DNA of 64,000 nt, taken from NCBI GenBank assembly GCA_036655355.1, contig JAVVQG010000014.1, forward strand, positions 1 to 64,000, written 5' to 3'. Shown piece by piece: positions 42,269-51,319 of this stretch (positions within the stretch are counted from its first letter, which is position 1; the number at the start of each line of letters is the position of its first letter). The position numbers and the translations under genes are program-made. Source of the DNA: JAUNSR01 sp036655355. GTDB taxonomy: Bacteria > Bacteroidota > Bacteroidia > Bacteroidales > JAUNSR01. The notes beneath the pieces were generated by a model. The model was not told the origin of the DNA, ran no database searches, and worked only from the letters and a program-made list of their open reading frames with translations.

Positions 42269-43405
42269 TTAAGTTCTGAAAACCGAAGCCGGTTCCACCC
42301 CTTTCAACCGGTAAAGGGCGAAGAGCATTCCTCCTGCCGAGATGGTGGAGGTGATGATGAAAATACCGGCGATCTCCCACCAACGGTATCGGATCAGCAA
42401 TCCCGTTCCCACCACGGCAAAGCGGAAGATTTCAAGCAGACTCCACGCCAGAACGAATCCGACGATGGCAAACATAAATGCCTGACACAATAACAGGCGC
42501 GCCAAGTACCGGTTGTTGGCACCGATCGCTTTCATGGTTCCGTAATCCTTCAACCGATCGAGAACGGAGGAATACATCGTGAGTCCGATGATCAGAATTC
42601 CGGTGATCAAGGCAAAAACAATCAGGGTGCCGGTGCTCGAGGCGATGCCGCTTGAACCGAGAATCTCGAGGACAGAAGAGCGTGACAAGGCTCGTTTCTC
42701 CCAAGCGCGTAACTGTGGAAAACGGCTGTTGATTTCGTCGATCACCAGGTTGGTTTCTTGTGCCTTTTTGGGAATCACCAAGATGGCGTTGATTGTGGTG
42801 GTGGGTAGGTTGCCGTAGAAACGCGCGCGGTCTATGGGGGTGAAGATTTGAGAGGATCCGAATCCTCGGAGGTTGCGGGTTTGTACCGCAACCCTAGCTT
42901 CCTTTCCATTGATTTCAAAAGTACTTCCCACATCGATATCCTCTCCATACAGATTCGAATCGAAATAATCGATGGAGATGGCACCGTCGGGCACCAAGTC
43001 GGCTTGTGACCCCTTTTCGATCTTTGTCGGATTGGGACCGATGACAAATTCGGGAGCGTCGCTTCCGATGAGAAGGACGTTTACCGAATTTCCGTTGGGC
43101 ATCAGTGCGGTACCTCCGGCGAATACAACGGGATAGGCACGTTCAACGCCGGGCAGACTACGTATCTCGGAGAGGTAGCGGATGTCGAAGCGACCCACCT
43201 GATTCACATCTTTCGTTTTGTTGTCGATCACCCAGATCGGGGCATTGCTATTATCGACGATAGAAGACATGAGTCCCGTCAGAAAGGTGAAGATGCCTAA
43301 CTGTTGGCCGATCAGAAACGTACTGATGATGATCCCGATGACGATTCCGATGCTTTTGGTGCGGTCATACCGGATAAACCGGAATGCGGTGCGGAAGATA
43401 TCCAT
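42269..43405 (-). CDS. ABC exporter permease, DevC/FtsX-like
   Basis: A 378-residue inner-membrane permease with four helices, one at about 18-40 and three between about 255 and 372. The large periplasmic domain between them (about 45-250) is the MacB/FtsX-like layout. The N-terminal IDIFRTAFRFIRYDRTKSIGIVIGIIISTFLIGQQLG block matches the DevC subfamily, which works with a single ATPase and an HlyD-type fusion protein. The membrane fusion gene precedes it with a 5-bp gap and TolC follows after 16 bp. Cargo is unknown; DevBCA in Anabaena exports glycolipids. Confidence 0.88.
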   Translation of the reverse strand: MDIFRTAFRFIRYDRTKSIGIVIGIIISTFLIGQQLGIFTFLTGLMSSIVDNSNAPIWVIDNKTKDVNQVGRFDIRYLSEIRSLPGVERAYPVVFAGGTALMPNGNSVNVLLIGSDAPEFVIGPNPTKIEKGSQADLVPDGAISIDYFDSNLYGEDIDVGSTFEINGKEARVAVQTRNLRGFGSSQIFTPIDRARFYGNLPTTTINAILVIPKKAQETNLVIDEINSRFPQLRAWEKRALSRSSVLEILGSSGIASSTGTLIVFALITGILIIGLTMYSSVLDRLKDYGTMKAIGANNRYLARLLLCQAFMFAIVGFVLAWSLLEIFRFAVVGTGLLIRYRWWEIAGIFIITSTISAGGMLFALYRLKGVEPASVFRT

Positions 43406-43410
43406 GATGG

Positions 43411-44343
43411 TTAATTGTCAACGAGTATGGAACATTCAACTTTCGAATTGATCATAAGCGGAAGGGGACGATCGGGAAGGATTTTCACTTCCCGTACTCG
43501 GCGGTCTTCCGCTTCGCCCGGTTTTTCATAAAACAGCGATTTCTTTTTCAGAAAAGAGCCGGCGAAGATCACCTTTCCTACGGCCAGCGTATCGCGCCCA
43601 CCGGGAGAGAGGATGTACGCTTTTTGTCCCGTTTTTACTTTTCCGGCAAACATCTCGTCGATTTCGCAGGATGCTACCAGGGGCGAAGCGGGAGCAAATT
43701 CACCAATCACATCGCCCGATTTTACATATTCGCCCGTTTGTACGGTGAGGTCGAGCAGAATTCCGTTTTCGGGAGCTCTCAAGGTTTTGTTCTGTAAGGC
43801 GATTTCTGCGATTCGAACCGATTCCTGTAACTCCAGCAGTTTCGCGGAGTCGTTGCCAAGCTGCTCTTCGCTACTTTTTAGGGTTGCTTCCTGAACGCTC
43901 AGCGCGGTGCGTTTATCGTCGAGGGTTTGTCCGGTTTCAGCCCCTTCATCATATAATCTACGGATGCGGGCAAACTCTTTGGTGCTGTTTTCGGTCTTGG
44001 CCTGTTCCTCGCGCAAGCGGGCTTCACTCACCTTCAGCAGGCTTTGTTGTGCCCGCACCCTGGCTCGTGCAGCCTGTACTTCGCGTACCGCCGCTTCGTC
44101 GTCCAGCAATAGAATTGCGCTTCCCTTTGGCAAGGTATCGTTCTTCCGGGCATCGATGCGGATCACGATACCGTCGCTCTGCATCGCCAGGTTCACGAGT
44201 TCGGCTTCGGGCAGTATCTTGCCCACGCCGCTTACCGCAACGGGTGCGGGGTCGACACGACCGGGTTCCGCCGCCGGTTTGCTTTTCTTTCCGCATCCGG
44301 TCAGCAACAGGATCAGAAAAAGGGTATGGAATAGTTTTGTCAT
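43411..44343 (-). CDS. HlyD/DevB-type membrane fusion lipoprotein
   Basis: A 310-residue periplasmic adaptor. I start at 44343 because a lipoprotein signal begins there (MTKLFHTLFLILLLTGCGKKS, lipidated Cys17); the frame stays open to 44580 but that part overlaps the upstream ATPase gene and has no sense. A biotinyl-lipoyl domain (SGVGKILPEAELVNLAMQSDGIVIRIDARKNDTLPKGSAILLLDDEA) is followed by an alpha-helical hairpin (REVQAARARVRAQQ...), the second half of the lipoyl domain (LRAPENGILLDLTVQTGEYVKSGDVIGEF) and a beta-barrel. It would bridge the permease to the TolC-like channel. Confidence 0.9.
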   Translation of the reverse strand: MTKLFHTLFLILLLTGCGKKSKPAAEPGRVDPAPVAVSGVGKILPEAELVNLAMQSDGIVIRIDARKNDTLPKGSAILLLDDEAAVREVQAARARVRAQQSLLKVSEARLREEQAKTENSTKEFARIRRLYDEGAETGQTLDDKRTALSVQEATLKSSEEQLGNDSAKLLELQESVRIAEIALQNKTLRAPENGILLDLTVQTGEYVKSGDVIGEFAPASPLVASCEIDEMFAGKVKTGQKAYILSPGGRDTLAVGKVIFAGSFLKKKSLFYEKPGEAEDRRVREVKILPDRPLPLMINSKVECSILVDN

Positions 44344-44366
44344 CGGAATAGCGGTTAGGTTAAGGG

Positions 44367-45083
44367 TTATGAGAATGTGTCTGTTCCAAAACGAGTTTGA
44401 TCGAACGGGCGATCTGAAACGTGTCCGTCTTCCAGATAAATGATCCGGTCGGCGAATGAAACCAGTCGCGGGTCGTGAGTAACCACCACCACGCATTTTC
44501 CCGCCCGAGCCAGATCCCTTAGTTCGAGCATCACCATTTCGCCGCTCTTTTGATCGAGAGCGCCCGTAGGTTCGTCGCAAAGGATGATGTCCGGATTCGT
44601 TACCAATGCCCGCGCGATGGCTACGCGTTGCTGCTCGCCACCGCTCATTTGTTTGGGAAGTGCGTCTTTGCGATGCTCCATCTTCACCGTCCGCAGGGAA
44701 TTCAATGCCCGTTCGCCTGTTTCGCGAGCGGCAATTTTTTGCAGCTGAAGCGGGAAGGCTACGTTATTTATCGCCGTGAGGGGAGCGATGAGGTTGTAAT
44801 TCTGAAATACAAACCCGATCGTATTCAGGCGTAAACGCGCCAATTGCACTTCATTCAAACCCGAGGTGAGTTTCCCCCCGATATACACCTCTCCCGAGGT
44901 GGGGTAGATCACACTTCCGATCAGCGATAAAAGTGTGGTTTTCCCTGATCCGGACGGTCCCATCAGCAACAGCAACTCTCCCCTGTAGAGGGTGAGATCC
45001 GTGGGGTAGAGGGCCGTAAATACAGAATCCCCCGATTTGTATTGTTTGGAGGCTTGTTTCAGATCAGCGATTATCTCGTTCAT
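44367..45083 (-). CDS. ABC transporter ATP-binding protein, DevA/LolD-like
   Basis: A 238-residue ATPase of the MacB/LolD/DevA group. Walker A is GPSGSGKT at 42-49, the signature is MSGGEQQRVAIARAL, and the D-loop region DEPTGALD follows. The single nucleotide-binding domain powers the permease two genes downstream. It is first in the export operon. The next gene starts 23 bp after its stop. No regulator gene is attached, though a 12-bp direct repeat sits in the divergent region with dapF. Confidence 0.94.
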   Translation of the reverse strand: MNEIIADLKQASKQYKSGDSVFTALYPTDLTLYRGELLLLMGPSGSGKTTLLSLIGSVIYPTSGEVYIGGKLTSGLNEVQLARLRLNTIGFVFQNYNLIAPLTAINNVAFPLQLQKIAARETGERALNSLRTVKMEHRKDALPKQMSGGEQQRVAIARALVTNPDIILCDEPTGALDQKSGEMVMLELRDLARAGKCVVVVTHDPRLVSFADRIIYLEDGHVSDRPFDQTRFGTDTFS

Positions 45084-45262
45084 TTCGGTAAAAAATCAGG
45101 TTGATAACGTTTCTAATGTTCTTGATAGCCAATTTATTAGATATAAACAATGAATGGGAATCTATGGTTTACCTCTTTTTACATTGCCTGCGTTATTTTG
45201 AGGATGTTTATTTAAAAACAGATAAATGATACAAATATTTAATATGGGTACAATGTGAATTG

Positions 45263-45305
45263 AATATCAAAATGTATTACATTTGTTTGCTGTAATATCA
45301 AAATG
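45263..45305 (+). promoter_or_regulatory. dapF promoter flanked by a 12-bp direct repeat
   Basis: AATATCAAAATG occurs exactly at 45263-45274 and 45294-45305, starting 31 bp apart. Between them TACATTTG (45278-45285) is an exact TAnnTTTG -7 element for dapF, which starts at 45410. The surrounding gap (45084-45409) between the divergent export operon and dapF holds no gene. The repeat may be an operator shared by both units. Confidence 0.5.
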
Positions 45306-45409
45306 ATACTATTGTGGCTAATTGTTGGAAAAATGAAACATTGAGATACCCGACGGAAGGTGTGTGAATGGCGCATTTGACCTTCGTGTTTAAAACAAAT
45401 TATATACAA

Positions 45410-46264
45410 ATGAGAAAACAGATCAGTTTTGCCAAAATGCAAGGAGCAGGCAACGATTATGTATATGTGAACGGCTTCGATCAGGAAATACTTTTTCCTG
45501 AAAAATTGTCGCAATGGGTAAGCAACCGTCATTTCGGGGTGGGTTCAGACGGCTTGGTATTGATTCTTCCTTCCGAAACGTGCGATTTCAGGATGCGGAT
45601 GTTCAATGCCGACGGTACGGAAGCGGAGATGTGCGGCAATGCCACGCGTTGCGTCGGAAAATACGTATATGACAAAGGGCTTACCGCTAAACGGGAGATA
45701 ACGCTTGAAACAAAGGCCGGCGTGAAGCACCTTGAACTCTTCACCGATGAGCGCAACCGTGTGGTGCGGGTGCGGGTGGACATGGGAGCCCCCGTACTGG
45801 AGGCGTATCAGATTCCCGTTATCAGCGAATTCGATCATGTGATTGACGAACCGGTGGAGGTGAATGGCGCGATTTACCGAATGAGTTGCGTGTCGATGGG
45901 AAACCCGCACGCGGTGATTTTCGTGCCGGATGTGGCGGGATTCGATTTGGAAAAATGGGGACCGGCGTTTGAGAACCATCCCCGTTTCCCTCGTCGTACG
46001 AATACCGAATTCGTAGAAGTGGTATCGCCCGGAGAGCTTAAGATGCGCGTATGGGAGCGGGGAGCCGGCGAAACCCTCGCTTGCGGAACCGGTGCATGCG
46101 CTTCATTGGTCGCCGCGGTACTGAACCATAAAAGTGACCGGAAGGCCACATTGAAATTATCGGGAGGAGATTTGGAGATCGAATGGAATCCGAATAGCAA
46201 CCGAATCCTGATGAGCGGACCGGCGGAGTTCGTGTTTGAAGGTAGTTTTGAATGGAATGACTGA
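45410..46264 (+). CDS. dapF: Diaminopimelate epimerase
   Basis: A 284-residue PLP-independent epimerase that converts LL- to meso-diaminopimelate for lysine and peptidoglycan. The two catalytic cysteines are C75 in MCGNATRC and C225 in ACGTGAC, the usual mirrored pair. I start at 45410 (MRKQISFAKMQGAGNDYVYV), since the family begins with FxKMxGxGND; the frame extends to 45368 but the extra 14 residues have no counterpart. It is 23 bp from dapL, so the two successive enzymes are co-transcribed. Confidence 0.97.
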   Translation: MRKQISFAKMQGAGNDYVYVNGFDQEILFPEKLSQWVSNRHFGVGSDGLVLILPSETCDFRMRMFNADGTEAEMCGNATRCVGKYVYDKGLTAKREITLETKAGVKHLELFTDERNRVVRVRVDMGAPVLEAYQIPVISEFDHVIDEPVEVNGAIYRMSCVSMGNPHAVIFVPDVAGFDLEKWGPAFENHPRFPRRTNTEFVEVVSPGELKMRVWERGAGETLACGTGACASLVAAVLNHKSDRKATLKLSGGDLEIEWNPNSNRILMSGPAEFVFEGSFEWND

Positions 46265-46287
46265 ATCAGATAAATAATATAAAAGAG

Positions 46288-47517
46288 ATGGTACATGTTA
46301 ATGAGAACTTTCTGAAACTTCCCGAAAGTTATCTTTTTTCTGAGATTGCAAGAAAGGTGAATGCGTTCAAGGCGGCGCATCCCGAGGCGAATATTATCCG
46401 GATGGGAATCGGCGATGTTACGTTGCCGTTACCGCAGGCAGTGATCGAAGCGCTTCACCGGGCCGTGGAGGAGATGGCTCTGCGGACCGGATTCCACGGC
46501 TACGGGCCGGAGCAGGGATACGACTTCTTACGCGAAACGATTCGGAAGAATGATTTTTTGGATCGCGGGGTCGATGTGGATGCAGATGAGATTTTCATAA
46601 GCGACGGCGCTAAAAGCGATACCGGAAACATCGGCGATATCCTTGGGAGCAACAACAAAGTAGCCGTTACCGATCCGGTTTATCCCGTTTATGTGGATAC
46701 CAACGTGATGGGGGGACGCGCCGGCGAACTCGTAGAGGGCAAATGGAGCAATATCATTTATCTGCCTTGTACGAAGGAGAACGGCTTCGTGCCCGCTCTT
46801 CCGCAAGAGAAAGCGGATATCATCTACCTTTGCTATCCGAATAACCCCACCGGAACCACATTGACCCGGGCACAACTGAAGGTATGGGTGGATTATGCAC
46901 TGGATCACGACTCCCTAATTCTTTTTGATGCCGCTTATGAGGCGTTTATCCATGACCCGGAAGTGCCGCATTCGATTTTTGAAATCGAAGGAGCACGGAA
47001 ATGTGCCATCGAATTCCGCAGTTTTTCCAAGACGGCTGGTTTTACGGGACTGCGTTGCGGCTATACGGTTGTTCCCAAAGAGGTGAAGGCGAATCGTGCA
47101 TCGGGTGAGTCGGTGTCCTTGAACCGCTTGTGGAATCGCCGCCAGTGTACCAAGTTCAACGGTACGGCTTACATCATTCAGCGTGCTGCCGAGGCGGTGT
47201 ATTCCGATGCCGGGAAACAGCAGGTGAAGGAGATGGTGAATTTTTACATGGAGAATGCCCGCGTGATGCGTCACAGTCTGACTGAAGCCGGATTTGAAGT
47301 TTTCGGCGGCATCAATGCACCCTATCTCTGGATTAAAACGCCCGAAGGCATTTCGTCGTGGGAATTCTTTGACAAGCTGCTTTCGGAACTCCATGTGGTG
47401 GGAACGCCGGGCGTGGGATTCGGACCGTGCGGAGAGGGGTATTTCCGTCTCACCGCTTTCGGCGATAAGGAACAAACCCTCCAAGCGATGGAGCGAATCC
47501 GCAACTGGAGCTTGTGA
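46288..47517 (+). CDS. dapL: LL-diaminopimelate aminotransferase
   Basis: A 409-residue class I/II PLP enzyme that makes LL-diaminopimelate directly from tetrahydrodipicolinate and glutamate, skipping the succinylase and acetylase steps. The N-terminus VHVNENFLKLPESYLFSEIARKVNAFKAAHP and IIRMGIGDVTLPLP are characteristic of DapL. The PLP lysine is K248 in FRSFSKTAGFTGLRCGY. It directly follows dapF, the next enzyme in the pathway, which supports the call over a generic aspartate aminotransferase. The presence of DapL predicts that dapC/dapD/dapE are dispensable or absent elsewhere. I see no clear terminator after it. Confidence 0.96.
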   Translation: MVHVNENFLKLPESYLFSEIARKVNAFKAAHPEANIIRMGIGDVTLPLPQAVIEALHRAVEEMALRTGFHGYGPEQGYDFLRETIRKNDFLDRGVDVDADEIFISDGAKSDTGNIGDILGSNNKVAVTDPVYPVYVDTNVMGGRAGELVEGKWSNIIYLPCTKENGFVPALPQEKADIIYLCYPNNPTGTTLTRAQLKVWVDYALDHDSLILFDAAYEAFIHDPEVPHSIFEIEGARKCAIEFRSFSKTAGFTGLRCGYTVVPKEVKANRASGESVSLNRLWNRRQCTKFNGTAYIIQRAAEAVYSDAGKQQVKEMVNFYMENARVMRHSLTEAGFEVFGGINAPYLWIKTPEGISSWEFFDKLLSELHVVGTPGVGFGPCGEGYFRLTAFGDKEQTLQAMERIRNWSL

Positions 47518-47667
47518 GGAATCGCGGGATCCGATTTTCCGGATAATGCATAAACAAATGTATTCTGAAAAGAAAAGTTATTATCTATTTGTCTTGCTTG
47601 TCGGTGGTGTAAATGGAAAATTGAAAACAAAATTACATCTATTGTGGCAAAAAGTTTTATTTATCGC

Positions 47668-47696
47668 TTGCAGATCAAAACAAAGTTGTATATTTG
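47668..47696 (+). promoter_or_regulatory. Bacteroidota promoter for asnA
   Basis: A TTG -33 element at 47668-47670 is followed after 18 bp by TATATTTG (47689-47696), an exact -7 match. The leader to the asnA ATG at 47812 is about 105 nt. Confidence 0.7.
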
Positions 47697-47811
47697 TGCA
47701 TCCTCTTACATTTGGATATCCGAAAAGGTGATGTGAATGGTAAAAAGAGGAACCTAAATTAAAGTAACTTCTAAAAAATAGATAAAAAAATAATTTGAAT
47801 TCATTATAATT

Positions 47812-48846
47812 ATGGCACTGATCATCCCCAAACAGTACAAACTCAAATTATTGCCCGAAACTACGGAGCAAGCTATTAAGATGGTGAAAATGAGCTTTCA
47901 GGATCGCTTGTCGTCTTCTCTGAACCTGCGTCGAGTAACCGCTCCTTTATTTGTTTTAACAGGTACGGGAATCAATGATGACCTGAACGGAGTGGAAAGA
48001 GCGGTGAGTTTTCCTGTAAAATGTATGGGGGATCGTCGCGCAGAAGTAGTACATTCGCTGGCAAAATGGAAAAGAATCAAACTCGGGGCTTACGGAATCG
48101 CTCCCGGATTTGGTTTGTATACCGATATGAATGCTATTCGCGCCGACGAAGAGTTGGATAATCTCCACTCGCTTTATGTCGATCAGTGGGACTGGGAACA
48201 GACCATTACCGAAGCGGATCGCACGATCGATTATCTGAAAGATACCGTTCGAAAGATTTATGCTGCCATGAAAGAGATGGAGGAGTTGGTGTACGAGATG
48301 CACCCTCACATCACACCGCAACTCCCGAAGGAGATTTTATTTATCCATTCGGAAGAGTTACTGGCCCTTTATCCGAATCTGACTCCGAAGGAGCGTGAAA
48401 CGGAGATCGCCCGTAAACACGGGGCAGTTTTCATCATCGGTATCGGAGGCGAATTAGCCAACGGCGAAAAACATGATGGAAGGGCAGCGGATTATGATGA
48501 CTGGACTACTCCTACCACAAATGGTTTTAAAGGTCTGAACGGAGATATTATTTTCTGGAATCCTATTTTGGAGTGTGCATTTGAGATATCGTCCATGGGA
48601 ATCCGTGTGGATAAGAAAGCATTGCTTCGTCAACTGGAGTTAACAGGAGGAATGGAAAAGCTACAGCTTGATTTCCACAAATCGCTGATCGAGGAACGCA
48701 TCCCGCTCTCGATCGGAGGAGGAATCGGACAATCCCGCCTGTGTATGTTTTTCTTGCAGAAAGCTCATGTGGGAGAGGTGCAGGCAAGTATCTGGCCCGA
48801 AGAGCAGATCCGGATCTGTGCTGAAAATAATATTCATCTTTTATAA
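47812..48846 (+). CDS. asnA: Aspartate-ammonia ligase (asparagine synthetase A)
   Basis: A 344-residue ammonia-dependent asparagine synthetase with a class II tRNA-synthetase-like fold. Blocks typical of AsnA are IIPKQYKLKLLPETTEQAI, LFVLTGTGINDDLNGVERAVSFPVK, KWKRIKLGAYGIAPGFGLYTDMNAIRADEELDN, DQWDWEQ and SIGGGIGQSRLCMFFLQKAHVGEVQASIWPE. It uses free ammonia and not glutamine. Slightly longer than the E. coli enzyme (330). The neighbouring glnN, also an ammonia-assimilating enzyme, is 171 bp downstream on the same strand, so nitrogen metabolism links the two. Confidence 0.98.
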   Translation: MALIIPKQYKLKLLPETTEQAIKMVKMSFQDRLSSSLNLRRVTAPLFVLTGTGINDDLNGVERAVSFPVKCMGDRRAEVVHSLAKWKRIKLGAYGIAPGFGLYTDMNAIRADEELDNLHSLYVDQWDWEQTITEADRTIDYLKDTVRKIYAAMKEMEELVYEMHPHITPQLPKEILFIHSEELLALYPNLTPKERETEIARKHGAVFIIGIGGELANGEKHDGRAADYDDWTTPTTNGFKGLNGDIIFWNPILECAFEISSMGIRVDKKALLRQLELTGGMEKLQLDFHKSLIEERIPLSIGGGIGQSRLCMFFLQKAHVGEVQASIWPEEQIRICAENNIHLL

Positions 48847-48858
48847 TCTATACGTGCG

Positions 48859-48883
48859 TTCTCTCCCCACATCAGGGAGAGAA
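48859..48883 (+). repeat. Inverted repeat between asnA and glnN
   Basis: TTCTCTCCC (48859-48867) pairs with GGGAGAGAA (48875-48883). It lacks a T tract, so it is a weak terminator at best or an mRNA-stabilising hairpin. Confidence 0.5.
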
Positions 48884-49017
48884 TCGTTGTTTGTAGACAA
48901 TTCGAAATTTGACAATTTTTGTATCAGCGTTTTTGAAACAACGGCGGGTTACTCATGTGCTGACTTTGCCAAGTGTAGGGAACGATTTATTTATTGAATA
49001 ATATTTACAATAGCTTT

Positions 49018-51204
49018 ATGGCGGATTTACGTTTTAATGTAGTAGAAGAAGCTTTTAAAAAAAGAGCCAAAGAGGTTGTTCCTCCAAATGAAAGACCTTC
49101 TGATTATTACGGAAAGTATGTTTTCAACAGAGAGAAAATGTTTAAGTATCTCGATAAGAAGACCTACGATGCTTTAATTAATTGTATCGATAATGGTGCT
49201 CCTCTCGACAGAAAAACTGCCGATAACGTAGCTGCCGGAATGAAGACTTGGGCGATGAGTTTGGGCGTGACCCATTACACGCACTGGTTTCAGCCATTGA
49301 CCGAAGGAACTGCCGAAAAGCACGATGCCTTTGTAGAGCATGATGGCAAAGGCGGTATGGTGGAAGAGTTCAGCGGAAAACTGCTTGTACAGCAGGAACC
49401 GGATGCATCGTCTTTCCCGAACGGAGGTATCCGTAATACGTTTGAAGCACGTGGCTATTCGGCTTGGGATCCTACATCTCCGGCTTTCATCGACGGCGAT
49501 ACCTTGTGTATTCCAACCATCTTCATCGCCTATACGGGTGAATCGCTCGATTATAAGGCTCCTTTGCTGAAAGCGCTGGATGCTGTGGATAAAGCGGCTA
49601 CCGAAGTGTGTAAGCTATTCGATCCGGCTGTAAAGAAAGTATTTTGTTATCTGGGATGGGAACAGGAATATTTCTTGATCGATGAAGGGCTTTATGCCGC
49701 ACGTCCCGACCTATTGATGACCGGTCGTACCCTGATGGGACACGAATCGGCGAAAAACCAGCAGATGGAAGACCACTATTTCGGAGCAATCCCCGCTCGT
49801 GTGGCTGCCTTCATGAAAGAGCTGGAAATCGAATCTCATAAACTGGGTATTCCTGTAAAAACACGTCACAACGAAGTAGCTCCAAACCAGTTCGAGCTGG
49901 CTCCTATCTACGAGGAGTGTAACCTTGCCAACGACCACAACCAGCTGATCATGTCGCTGATGAAAAAAGTGGCTCGTAACCATAGCTTCCGTATTCTTCT
50001 GCACGAAAAACCTTTCAAAGGTGTTAACGGATCAGGAAAACATAACAACTGGTCACTCGGTACCGACACCGGCGTTCTCCTGCACGCTCCGGGAAAAACT
50101 CATTCTCAAAACCTGCAATTCGTCACTTTCCTTGTAAACTCGATGATGGCCGTATACAAACACAACGGTTTGTTGAAAGCATCGATCTCTTCCGCTACCA
50201 ACGCACACCGTCTGGGCGCTAATGAAGCACCTCCTGCTATCGTATCCATCTTCTTGGGTAAACAGATGTCTGAAGTGCTCGACGCGATCGAGGCGAATCC
50301 GAGCGGAACGGAAATCGAATTGAAAGCGAAAGCCGGCAAGAAATTGGATATCATCCAGATTCCGGAATTGTTGATCGACAATACGGACCGTAACCGAACT
50401 TCTCCGTTTGCTTTTACAGGAAATCGCTTCGAATTCCGTGCGGTAGGTTCGTCGGCCAACAACGCGGCTGCGATGATCGTATTGAATGCCGCTATGGCGG
50501 ATCAGCTGAAAGAGTTCAAACTGGCTGTCGACAAACAGATGGTAGCCGGGAAAGAGCAAGACGTGGCAATCGTGGATGTGCTGAAAGAATACATCAAAGA
50601 ATGTAAGGCGATTCGTTTCGACGGAAACGGTTACTCGGACGAGTGGAAAGTGGAAGCCGCATCGCGTGGTTTGGATTGCGAAACCAGCGTTCCGGTGATC
50701 TTTGACAACTACCTGTCTGACGCTTCAATCGGCATGTTCGCCCGTACGGGAGTGATGAGCGAAGTGGAGTTGCATGCGCGCAACGAAGTGAAATGGGAAA
50801 CCTATACCAAGATGATTCAGATCGAATCGCGCGTATTGGAAGACATGTCTAAAAACCACATCATTCCGGTTGCAACCCGTTACCAGACCTCATTGCTAGA
50901 AAACGTAACGATGATGAAAGAGGTGTTCCCTGCTAAATACGAAGCCCTTTCGGCAGCCGATATGGAGATCATCGAAAAGATCGCTTTCCATTCAGCACAG
51001 ATCAAAGCCGGCGTAAGAGACATGGTCAACGCACGTAAGGATGCCAATAAGATTACCAACGAAAGAGAGAAAGCAATCGCTTACCACGATAAAGTGGCAC
51101 CGTCTCTGGATTCAATCCGTTATCATATCGATAAACTAGAATTGATGGTTGACAATCAGATCTGGCCTCTTCCGAAATACAGAGAGCTGTTATTTATTCG
51201 CTAA
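49018..51204 (+). CDS. glnN: Glutamine synthetase type III
   Basis: A 728-residue GSIII enzyme that makes glutamine from glutamate, ammonia and ATP. Bacteroides GSIII is about 729 residues, which supports the start at 49018 (MADLRFNVVEEAFKKR) and not 48994. The GSIII-specific N-terminal beta-grasp (MSLGVTHYTHWFQPLTEGTAEKHDAF) is followed by the catalytic blocks (FCYLGWEQEYFLID, NEVAPNQFELAPIYEECN, VNGSGKHNNWSL, AVGSSANNAAAM). It forms dodecamers in Bacteroides. I see no promoter of the TAnnTTTG type close to the start, so nitrogen-regulated control from another element is possible. Confidence 0.98.
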   Translation: MADLRFNVVEEAFKKRAKEVVPPNERPSDYYGKYVFNREKMFKYLDKKTYDALINCIDNGAPLDRKTADNVAAGMKTWAMSLGVTHYTHWFQPLTEGTAEKHDAFVEHDGKGGMVEEFSGKLLVQQEPDASSFPNGGIRNTFEARGYSAWDPTSPAFIDGDTLCIPTIFIAYTGESLDYKAPLLKALDAVDKAATEVCKLFDPAVKKVFCYLGWEQEYFLIDEGLYAARPDLLMTGRTLMGHESAKNQQMEDHYFGAIPARVAAFMKELEIESHKLGIPVKTRHNEVAPNQFELAPIYEECNLANDHNQLIMSLMKKVARNHSFRILLHEKPFKGVNGSGKHNNWSLGTDTGVLLHAPGKTHSQNLQFVTFLVNSMMAVYKHNGLLKASISSATNAHRLGANEAPPAIVSIFLGKQMSEVLDAIEANPSGTEIELKAKAGKKLDIIQIPELLIDNTDRNRTSPFAFTGNRFEFRAVGSSANNAAAMIVLNAAMADQLKEFKLAVDKQMVAGKEQDVAIVDVLKEYIKECKAIRFDGNGYSDEWKVEAASRGLDCETSVPVIFDNYLSDASIGMFARTGVMSEVELHARNEVKWETYTKMIQIESRVLEDMSKNHIIPVATRYQTSLLENVTMMKEVFPAKYEALSAADMEIIEKIAFHSAQIKAGVRDMVNARKDANKITNEREKAIAYHDKVAPSLDSIRYHIDKLELMVDNQIWPLPKYRELLFIR

Positions 51205-51231
51205 TCGGAGTAATTAGTTCAGTTATACAGA

Positions 51232-51260
51232 AAATCCCGACAACTCGTCGGGATTTTTTT
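51232..51260 (+). terminator. Terminator after glnN
   Basis: AAATCCCGAC (51232-51241) pairs with GTCGGGATTT (51247-51256) around a 5-nt loop, followed by T residues. Confidence 0.9.
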
Positions 51261-51263
51261 GTT

Positions 51264-51271
51264 TATATTTA
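51264..51271 (+). promoter_or_regulatory. Possible -7 element for the GH20-leu operon
   Basis: TATATTTA matches seven of eight positions of TAnnTTTG, 48 bp before the GH20 ATG. If real, it drives the whole run of genes to 62040. Confidence 0.4.
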
Positions 51272-51319
51272 CGTTTCAATCACAAATCATCACTTCGATA
51301 CTTCTTATATAATATACAA

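Noticed and set aside
44344..44580. N-terminal extension of the HlyD-type gene
   Set aside because: It overlaps the ATPase gene in another frame and is followed by a proper lipoprotein signal at 44343.
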